From Lysobacterales bacterium (GTDB taxonomy: Bacteria > Pseudomonadota > Gammaproteobacteria > Xanthomonadales > Marinicellaceae): DNA of 39,212 nt. The stretch covers positions 1 to 39,212 of the forward strand of contig JALSLV010000100.1 of NCBI GenBank assembly GCA_026988115.1. The letters run 5' to 3'. Below the pieces are notes generated by a model. It was not told the DNA's origin, searched no databases, and worked only from the letters and a program-made list of their open reading frames with translations. Made by a program: the position numbers and the translations under genes. Numbering within the stretch: the first letter of the stretch is position 1; every line of letters starts with the position of its first letter. This document shows, piece by piece, positions 32,920 through 39,212 of this stretch.

Positions 32920-35900
32920 TCCAGTGCAGGTGTAATGAGTTGCATAGGTAAGTTGGTTCTTTGCCACTGACTTGTTTGTTTATCATTGGTAAAATCAACA
33001 TCAAATTGGTTGATTTTACCAGTGACATTGGATGAATCGAATTCTAATTTAATCGCACCAACAGCCTCTAGTGTCACTGATGTTCTCGGACAATCAGGAC
33101 AAAATGTTGTGTAGTACGACATGTCGATAAATTCAGAGGTGCCATTTTCACCAGAACCAAGCAGCCAATAAGGTTGCCCAGAATTATCATAAAGATAACT
33201 TAAAACAACTTCACTATTGCCTTTGGTGCCGATTGACAGACCCCAACCTGTTTGTTGAGGGTTGTACCAAAGCCCTGTTCTTTGCTCCAATGGTTGCCCA
33301 CCAAAATTCAGCGGTTCAAGCAATTCAGCACTGAATATTTTATTGATTTGGCGAGTTTGTATGGCATGGATTTCATCAATTAAGGTTAAAGTAGAATGAC
33401 CAACCACTGTATCGGAACGAGCAGAGCCTAAAAACTCTCCATTATAACTAATGTGCAATAATTCATTGGAAAATTGATTGTTTTGCGCGCGTTGATTTTC
33501 ACCTGTAATATACCAAACAGGAGTGTGGTCTTTTTTGGCTGTGTATTGTATATAAACCAACCCATCAGGTTCTTCATTAATGGGTAAAAAATACATATCT
33601 AAGCCATTTCCTGAGCGTTTTGAATTGTCCCAAAGACCATTGATTGGAACAATGGTGTTTTGGTCTGAGACTTGGCAGCTCGTTGAGACATTACAGACGC
33701 CATTATTGCCAAGAATTGTTGAAACAATGGTGCTGTTTTCTTGGTTAAAACCTGACTCATAAACGGCTGCTTCCATCTGAATATTAATAGGGTCTCCACA
33801 AGATGCTTGTGTACTAATGCTGTAATCCAAAAAACTTGATTTTTGCTGTGATGCTTGCATGGTTCCTAATGAAAGTGCGGGTGTTTCCAAATAGACATAT
33901 TCAGAAACAGCATTAATTTGTGCTTGGTTGTCTTTGTGAATAACACAAACAGCACGGTGAGTGTTTATCTTTGATTCGTTATTGCATGAAAACCCAACAC
34001 CATCTGTTGCGTTGTTATTTTGAATGCCGACACTTGCCGAAATGGCATTGATGTCACTGCCACTGTATTGGAAAACCCATTGGCTAATTTGTGGGTACAA
34101 AATGGCTTCGAAATCAAAATGCTCTACAGTTGAATTGTTTTGATTGTATAAATCAACATCTTTATACATAAACACATAACAAGATAAATCGCTGTTAAAT
34201 TCTGCTTGGCGAGGGCACGATTCAAAATACTGATAATAAATATGTTGTGTAATTAAATCATCGTGAAAAGGTAAGATTCTGGCTTGAGTCGAGGAACCGT
34301 TTGCCGTTTGATTTGGGCGACTTGGAAGTGGGCAATCGTTGTCGAAATCAGCACCACTGTCATTAGAGTCAATTGATACATAACCATTAGTACTAAAACT
34401 AAGCTGGCTGATATCTTCACCATAAAAATCAAATGAATGAGTCAGAGTAATTTTGGCTGAACCCTCATCTTGCGCACTAAACGCATCATTTTCGTTTGCG
34501 TCTTCAATCACCAGTTCTGTACCAGTGCTTGAAATATCCATGAATTGACGATTGCATAAGCCAATACTGTTACCAAAATTATCTTGACTCACCAATTGGA
34601 AAGCGGAAGCACTGGATTTATTTAATACTGCGTAGCTATTTCGTGCTATAACTGACCCTTGGTTTTGAATATTAACAGGGACTCTCCAACGCTCACCTGG
34701 GTCAATGTATTCATCATTATTTCCACACAGTTGTTGTGCTGTTCCAACCGATGAAACAGCAATCTTAGGTGCTTCAATAATAACTGCTTTGGTGGATTCG
34801 ACGACACAGCCATTGCTATCAGTAACTCTGAGATAGGCATTATCGATGTATTTGCTTGCATATTGCACGGTGACTTCATCTTCATTGCTATCAATAACAC
34901 CATCTCCATCTATATCCCATTCATAGGTATAGGGAGCTAGTCCTCCACTAACCGATGCCGAAAAATTTTGATTTTCACCAATAATTTCTTGATTGGCTTG
35001 GTGGTTGATTGAAACAGAAAATGACTGGCATTGATTGTTATTGAATCCTTGCAGTGTGATGGCATTGGTTTGATTTGGATCAAGCCAATCTTTAAGTCGT
35101 GTATTGGCTGTTCCGCCTCCATTCCATGAAGTGTAAAGGCGACCAAACCAATCAGGATCATTGTTTCCACAAGCAGCATAGCCGCCGTGTAATTGACCAA
35201 TTAATAGTTTTTCTTCATTCCATAATCCCGCCCCTGAAGAACCGCCTTCGGTTGTGCCTTTATCCCAATCGTTTACCCGTAAATGCGTTTGATCTCCTGA
35301 AGAACTGCTTGCATAACTGGTTAAGGAAAGTGGGTCGTTTTCAAAACTTATTCGTTTTGCATTAAAGTTGGGGTGGTGAATAGTAACAGCGGAATTACTG
35401 GCTTTATTTGATCTGTCCCATCCAGTATAAAAAACGCCATAAGAATTATCTGGAGATTGATTCAACTCTAAAAGAACCATGTCCGAGGGTTGATACATCG
35501 CCAACACACGGGCTCCAGATTGAGTGTCATTAAAATTAGCGATGGGAATGGGCGTGGAACTACTGGGTGAATCTGGAGTTCTGCATTGGTTTGATTGGTA
35601 ATTCCACCAAATATTAATCGTTGGGGCTATACTTTGCCAGTAATTAGTTGATAAATCTTCACTAAGCCCGCAATGGTACGCGCTTAAAAACAAAGCTTTT
35701 CCATCATTTTTGGTGTTATTTATTAATTGCCCTGTGCAGGTAAAAAGTGAACCTTCCTTTTGATAGGTGTAGCGGGCAACAGAATTAACTTGATCTTGCC
35801 AATCTTCGGCATCTTCGCATGCCACATCAACATTACAAGCACCGCTGTTATTTAACACCGGGTTATCAATACCCAAAAAAGGCAGTTGCCCTCTTTTTGA

Positions 35901-36440
35901 GATAACATCAACCTCTTGCCAAATAGGTCTAAATCCTCTAAAAACCTTATTGAGTTCAAAGGCTACGTACTTTTTATAACGATCAGAGACCGTAAGTTCG
36001 ATGGTAACCTCGTGTCCTATAACTGGCCCTGGCCACAATTGCCTATAACGGTTGTTACTTTTATCGGTATAGGGACCCTTTGCTAAGTTTTCTGTCCAAT
36101 CATAAATCCGCAATTCTGCTGTTGGTGGAAGAAAGAAATTATCTAAGCTAATATCCAAGGATAAAGCCTCTTTGGTTGTCACCTTAAGTCGCCATAACCA
36201 CGAGCCATCACTCAGTTTATTCCATTGCCCCCCTTGCGTTTGATTGTTTTTTATAAAGACGTTTTCAACAGGAGCTGCTACGGCATACCTTAGTGGGCGA
36301 GATTTATCAGCATTGGCAAAGTCTTTATCAATTTCTTTTTGAATATCGAGGTGCGGTAATTTCACAAAAGCGCTAAGCACAGGTAATTTTGCGGAAGCGT
36401 GATAACCGCAAATTAGTAATAAAAACAATATTTTCTTCAT
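32916..36440 (-). CDS. Large secreted lysyl-endopeptidase-like serine protease
   Basis: An 1174-residue secreted protease. The signal peptide is 1-17 (ends ASA). After a propeptide-like region a trypsin-fold domain (about 200-455) carries His256 (SAYHC), Asp320 (SDMVLLEL) and Ser402 (EGGSSGAG), with the IGQLHGGYAACG segment typical of Lysobacter/Achromobacter lysyl endopeptidases. A PKD-like domain (about 475-560, YEWDIDGDG) follows, then a beta-rich region including a nidogen-like segment (about 680-860). Two C-terminal repeats start at 935 and 1056 with GLW(D/Y)N and contain PVWYI / PYWLLGSG. Cleavage after Lys is inferred from family. AAGAGGAA precedes the ATG; the gene lies 25 bases after the SPOR gene. 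Confidence 0.88.
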   Translation of the reverse strand: MKKILFLLLICGYHASAKLPVLSAFVKLPHLDIQKEIDKDFANADKSRPLRYAVAAPVENVFIKNNQTQGGQWNKLSDGSWLWRLKVTTKEALSLDISLDNFFLPPTAELRIYDWTENLAKGPYTDKSNNRYRQLWPGPVIGHEVTIELTVSDRYKKYVAFELNKVFRGFRPIWQEVDVISKRGQLPFLGIDNPVLNNSGACNVDVACEDAEDWQDQVNSVARYTYQKEGSLFTCTGQLINNTKNDGKALFLSAYHCGLSEDLSTNYWQSIAPTINIWWNYQSNQCRTPDSPSSSTPIPIANFNDTQSGARVLAMYQPSDMVLLELNQSPDNSYGVFYTGWDRSNKASNSAVTIHHPNFNAKRISFENDPLSLTSYASSSSGDQTHLRVNDWDKGTTEGGSSGAGLWNEEKLLIGQLHGGYAACGNNDPDWFGRLYTSWNGGGTANTRLKDWLDPNQTNAITLQGFNNNQCQSFSVSINHQANQEIIGENQNFSASVSGGLAPYTYEWDIDGDGVIDSNEDEVTVQYASKYIDNAYLRVTDSNGCVVESTKAVIIEAPKIAVSSVGTAQQLCGNNDEYIDPGERWRVPVNIQNQGSVIARNSYAVLNKSSASAFQLVSQDNFGNSIGLCNRQFMDISSTGTELVIEDANENDAFSAQDEGSAKITLTHSFDFYGEDISQLSFSTNGYVSIDSNDSGADFDNDCPLPSRPNQTANGSSTQARILPFHDDLITQHIYYQYFESCPRQAEFNSDLSCYVFMYKDVDLYNQNNSTVEHFDFEAILYPQISQWVFQYSGSDINAISASVGIQNNNATDGVGFSCNNESKINTHRAVCVIHKDNQAQINAVSEYVYLETPALSLGTMQASQQKSSFLDYSISTQASCGDPINIQMEAAVYESGFNQENSTIVSTILGNNGVCNVSTSCQVSDQNTIVPINGLWDNSKRSGNGLDMYFLPINEEPDGLVYIQYTAKKDHTPVWYITGENQRAQNNQFSNELLHISYNGEFLGSARSDTVVGHSTLTLIDEIHAIQTRQINKIFSAELLEPLNFGGQPLEQRTGLWYNPQQTGWGLSIGTKGNSEVVLSYLYDNSGQPYWLLGSGENGTSEFIDMSYYTTFCPDCPRTSVTLEAVGAIKLEFDSSNVTGKINQFDVDFTNDKQTSQWQRTNLPMQLITPALD

Positions 36441-36465
36441 TTTTATTCCTCTTATTATTTCTGAT

Positions 36466-37047
36466 TTACTGCTTTTGTTTGATAATCATAGCATTAAAAC
36501 CACTTTTTTGTAAATTTCTTTTGGTCACATCTACCTTTCTGCTGCTATTAAATGGGCCAACTCGCACTCTATGCCAAAGCGTTTGTTTAATTTCATTGCT
36601 TTCAATAAATGCAGAGACGCCACTAAATGCAATTTTTGCTTTTAATGTTTCGGCGTCTTCTAACCTTTTAAAAGCACCTAATTGTATATAATAAGTGCTT
36701 GGTTTTCTCGAATCTGTTTGCGCTAAGTCGTCTTCATCAATCTCAACTTCCATGTTTTGCAACGTGGTATAAAAGTTAAAATTATCCTTTGGCTCAATGG
36801 CCAAATCTGCACTGTTATCCTCAATGGTGTTTTCTTTTTTGGTTTCTCTTTCTTGTGCGATTGGCTTATTATTGGGGTTTTCTGGTTTTGGCACCCAACC
36901 ATTAACATAGCCAATTACAGCAACAACCAAGCCAAACAACATGCCAAGCAATAATAAAATCCAACCCGGCAACCTTTTTTTAGGTGCTGCTCGACCAGCC
37001 ACTTTGCGTCTGGTTTTTTTCTTACTCGTTTTCTTTTTAGTTACCAT
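36466..37047 (-). CDS. FtsN-like SPOR domain membrane protein
   Basis: A 193-residue bitopic protein. The N-terminus is strongly basic (KKKTSKKKTRRK), followed by a transmembrane helix at about 28-48, a Pro/Glu/Asn-rich periplasmic linker, and a SPOR domain (about 115-193, STYYIQLGAFKRLEDAETLK ending FNAMIIKQ) that binds denuded septal glycan. The place right after argS is that of ftsN-type genes in many gammaproteobacteria, so a division role is likely. The start at 37047 is taken because the frame upstream overlaps argS and lacks protein character; the Shine-Dalgarno sequence is weak. It starts four bases after the argS stop. Confidence 0.86.
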   Translation of the reverse strand: MVTKKKTSKKKTRRKVAGRAAPKKRLPGWILLLLGMLFGLVVAVIGYVNGWVPKPENPNNKPIAQERETKKENTIEDNSADLAIEPKDNFNFYTTLQNMEVEIDEDDLAQTDSRKPSTYYIQLGAFKRLEDAETLKAKIAFSGVSAFIESNEIKQTLWHRVRVGPFNSSRKVDVTKRNLQKSGFNAMIIKQKQ

Positions 37048-37051
37048 GTAT

Positions 37052-38839
37052 TTATTTAGTATCCCTGTCTTCGGCAAACATAGACTCAGGAGCTGATGCA
37101 CCCAACAAACTTAAACCATCAGCGATAATAGACTTGGTTGCTAAGGATAAGTTCATTCGTGCATTGCGCAAATTTTCATCTGTAATGTTTACGATGTGAC
37201 ATTGATCATAAAAACTGTGGTAGTTTTGAGCAACTTCCCTTAAATAATTTGCCAAGGTGTGCGGTGAACGAGTGCGTGCTGCCGTTATTAGTATTTCAGG
37301 ATAAGACGAAATTGAACGCATCAAGTCTTCTTCCTTTTCATGGGTGAGCAAATTTAAACTGGCATTGCCAATTTCTTGATTGTGTTGCAAAGCCTGTTCT
37401 TCGAGTTTTTTATACACACTGCAAATTCGTGCATGGGCGTATTGAATATAAAAAACGGGGTTTTCATTTGTTTGTGATTTTGCTAAATCCAAATCAAAAT
37501 CCATGTGTTGGTCGTGGGATCGCATGACATAAAAGAAACGAGCTGCATCAACACCGACATCATCAATGAGTTCCTTTAGCGTAACAAACTTTCCTGAACG
37601 TGAGCTCATCTGCACTTTCTTTCCACCTTTAACTAGGTTGGCGAACTGAGTTAATACAATTTCTATGTCTTCTGGATTAATATCCATGCCTTTAGCTGCC
37701 GCTTTAAGGCGAGCAATATAGCCATGATGATCGGCACCAAATACGTATAAAGCCCCTTCGAAACCACGTTCAAATTTATTTAACAAATAAGCAATATCTG
37801 AAGCAAAATAAGTCTTTTGCCCATTTTCACGAACAACAACCCGATCTAAATCATCACCAAAATGGGTGGACATAAACCAAATTGCTCCGTCTTTTTCATA
37901 CAAATAATTTTTCTCTTTTAACTTAGCAATAGCACGATCAATGGTGTCACTCTCATGCAGTTGTTTTTCAGAAAACCACGAATCATAATTAACATTAAAA
38001 CTTTCTAAATCGGCTTTGATGCCAGAGAGAATAGTGTTTAATGCAATTTTAAAAACTTTTTGGTAGTTGTCTTTGCCCAACAAATGCTTGGCATTATGAA
38101 CTAAACCATCAATGTGCTTTTCCTTATCGCCTCCGTGCTTTTCATCCTCAGGAACGTTTTCATAAACCTCGCTTTGAGTAAATAAAAACTTATCGCCGTA
38201 TTTTTTACGCACAAATCGGGCAATTTCGACAATGTAATTGCCTTGATAACCGTTGTCAGGAAATGCCACCGGCACTCCGCATAGTTCGATATAGCGCAAC
38301 CAAACAGAAGTTGCCAAGATGTCCATTTGGCGTCCATTATCATTGACGTAGTACTCGCGTTGAACTTCGTAACCACTTTTTTCTAAAATATTAGACAAGG
38401 ACGCTCCGTAAGCTGCTCCCCGCCCATGCCCAACATGCAACGGCCCTGTCGGATTAGCTGACACAAATTCAACAGTAATTTTTTTGTGACTACCAAAATC
38501 ATTATTTCCGTACTTATTGCCGAGCTTTAGCACTTGTTTAACCACTTGACGACGACAATTGTTGGTTAAAAAGAAGTTTAAAAAACCAGGCCCTGCAATT
38601 TCAACTTTCTCAACATGCATCGATTCAATTAACTTGTCTGCGATTAATTGTGCAATTTCTCGTGGGTTTTTGCCAATAGGTTTGGCCAAAGTCAAAGCAA
38701 GGTTGGTGGCAAAATCCCCGTGTTCTTTGCTGCGTGTACGCTCAAAGTTAATCACTGGGTTAATGTCTTTCGGGAAAACGCCATCGCGCTGCAAGCAGCT
38801 TACTGCTTTTTCTAGTAGTTCTTGTAAATGCTTAATCAT
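37052..38839 (-). CDS. argS: Arginyl-tRNA synthetase
   Basis: A 595-residue class I aminoacyl-tRNA synthetase that charges tRNA(Arg). The N-terminal tRNA D-loop binding domain (about 1-110, with RSKEHGDFATN) precedes the HIGH motif HVGH at 135-138 in SANPTGPLHVGHGRGAAYG. A KMSKS-like loop is seen as QMSSRSGKFVTL, and the C-terminal anticodon-binding DALR domain ends the protein. Length is normal for the long form. It is the first gene of a minus-strand unit with the SPOR gene and perhaps the protease. AAGGC precedes the ATG. Confidence 0.96.
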   Translation of the reverse strand: MIKHLQELLEKAVSCLQRDGVFPKDINPVINFERTRSKEHGDFATNLALTLAKPIGKNPREIAQLIADKLIESMHVEKVEIAGPGFLNFFLTNNCRRQVVKQVLKLGNKYGNNDFGSHKKITVEFVSANPTGPLHVGHGRGAAYGASLSNILEKSGYEVQREYYVNDNGRQMDILATSVWLRYIELCGVPVAFPDNGYQGNYIVEIARFVRKKYGDKFLFTQSEVYENVPEDEKHGGDKEKHIDGLVHNAKHLLGKDNYQKVFKIALNTILSGIKADLESFNVNYDSWFSEKQLHESDTIDRAIAKLKEKNYLYEKDGAIWFMSTHFGDDLDRVVVRENGQKTYFASDIAYLLNKFERGFEGALYVFGADHHGYIARLKAAAKGMDINPEDIEIVLTQFANLVKGGKKVQMSSRSGKFVTLKELIDDVGVDAARFFYVMRSHDQHMDFDLDLAKSQTNENPVFYIQYAHARICSVYKKLEEQALQHNQEIGNASLNLLTHEKEEDLMRSISSYPEILITAARTRSPHTLANYLREVAQNYHSFYDQCHIVNITDENLRNARMNLSLATKSIIADGLSLLGASAPESMFAEDRDTK

Positions 38840-39137
38840 GCCTTGATTTATCTAAATTCAATGTAAGACATGAATTTTACCAAACATAACATTAATAAAT
38901 CATAAAAACCAAGCCATTAATCACCAATAAATCAAAAATTTAGCTGAAAATGTTAATTTCTAACCTCATCCTATTTTCAAAAGAACTATTCACCCAAGAA
39001 ATGGAGCCTCTCGCAGACTAATTTTGCAACTAAATCACCTCAATAATCAAGGCATGGCACGCCATTAGTTATTAAATTTTACTTGTGATATATTAACCTA
39101 GCTAGATAATATCGCTCTATTATGTTATAATAGTAGC
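38840..39137. other. Intergenic region between argS and the transposase
   Basis: About 300 AT-rich bases without a credible reading frame on either strand. It must hold the argS promoter near its left end and the left end of the insertion sequence near its right. The terminal inverted repeat of that element cannot be located because the right end is outside the window. A short GGCATGG-CACGCC near-palindrome near 39050-39065 is the only other visible structure. Confidence 0.5.
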
Positions 39138-39212
39138 ATGAAAAATATAGACTTAAGAACACTAACACCAGAGGCTAGAAAAGAATTAAAGCGAGTCACT
39201 ATTAGACTATTT
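39138..39212 (+). CDS. IS630-type transposase, N-terminal fragment cut by window edge
   Basis: Only 25 codons are inside the window. The peptide begins MKNIDLRTLTPEARKELKR, a pattern I associate with the N-terminal helix-turn-helix of IS630-family transposases (DLRxLxPEAxxELxR). A TATAAT-like box (39126-39131) lies six bases before the ATG, so the message could be almost leaderless. Whether the gene is intact cannot be judged here. Confidence 0.55.
   Translation, partial: MKNIDLRTLTPEARKELKRVTIRLF

Noticed and set aside
34646-35365. Several antisense and out-of-frame reading frames inside the protease gene and similar ones elsewhere.
   Set aside because: They lack ribosome-binding sites and family patterns and lie wholly inside genes with clear motifs.

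Overview
The window is AT-rich chromosomal DNA from a gammaproteobacterium. The evidence is gene order: gatC-gatA-gatB divergent from mreBCD, then pbp2-rodA-mltB-rlpA, and argS followed by an FtsN-like SPOR gene. These are standard gammaproteobacterial neighbourhoods. GatCAB implies tRNA-dependent amidation for Gln and/or Asn. A secreted M2 (ACE-like) peptidase and a large lysyl-endopeptidase-like protease suggest a marine, protein-degrading lineage such as Marinicella; that genus guess rests on memory of gene content only.

Layout. 1-191: a short non-coding stretch with inverted repeats. 188-1990: M2 metallopeptidase. 2196-8890: a compact six-gene signalling operon (OmpR-type regulator, coiled-coil protein, single-pass OmpA-like membrane protein, small Ras-like GTPase, hybrid histidine kinase, REC protein with degenerate GGDEF and EAL domains). 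This is the best candidate for an undescribed system. 8927-9466: a HEPN-like gene broken by one in-frame amber codon. 9517-12271: a five-gene minus-strand operon (two small membrane proteins, an atypical SDR, DUF2269, DUF4166). 12272-12741: a non-coding patch with two tandem palindromes, two copies of an approximately 80-bp repeat, and a 159-bp MITE-like element inserted in one copy. 12742-17409: housekeeping and metabolic genes (saccharopine dehydrogenase-like, NhaC-like antiporter, DUF4442, GhrA-like reductase, RppH). 17608-17853: a small lipoprotein. 18035-22159: PfkB kinase and GatBAC. 22273-31090: the rod-shape operon, ending in an asparagine-synthase-like gene where dacA often sits in relatives. 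31168-36440: a secreted protein of unknown function convergent with the secreted protease. 36466-38839: SPOR protein and ArgS. 39138-39212: the first 25 codons of an IS630-type transposase running off the edge.

How the parts work together. The mre/rod genes build the lateral-wall elongation machine, with MltB and RlpA as glycan-cleaving enzymes. The GTPase operon has every layer of a membrane-spanning signalling module: a sensor kinase, a DNA-binding regulator, a GTPase switch, a degenerate second-messenger-type protein, and an inner-membrane protein whose cytosolic domain resembles a longin/roadblock fold and whose periplasmic end looks peptidoglycan-binding. The architecture recalls MglA/MglB polarity systems, but the function is inferred. 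I saw no rRNA, tRNA or CRISPR array.
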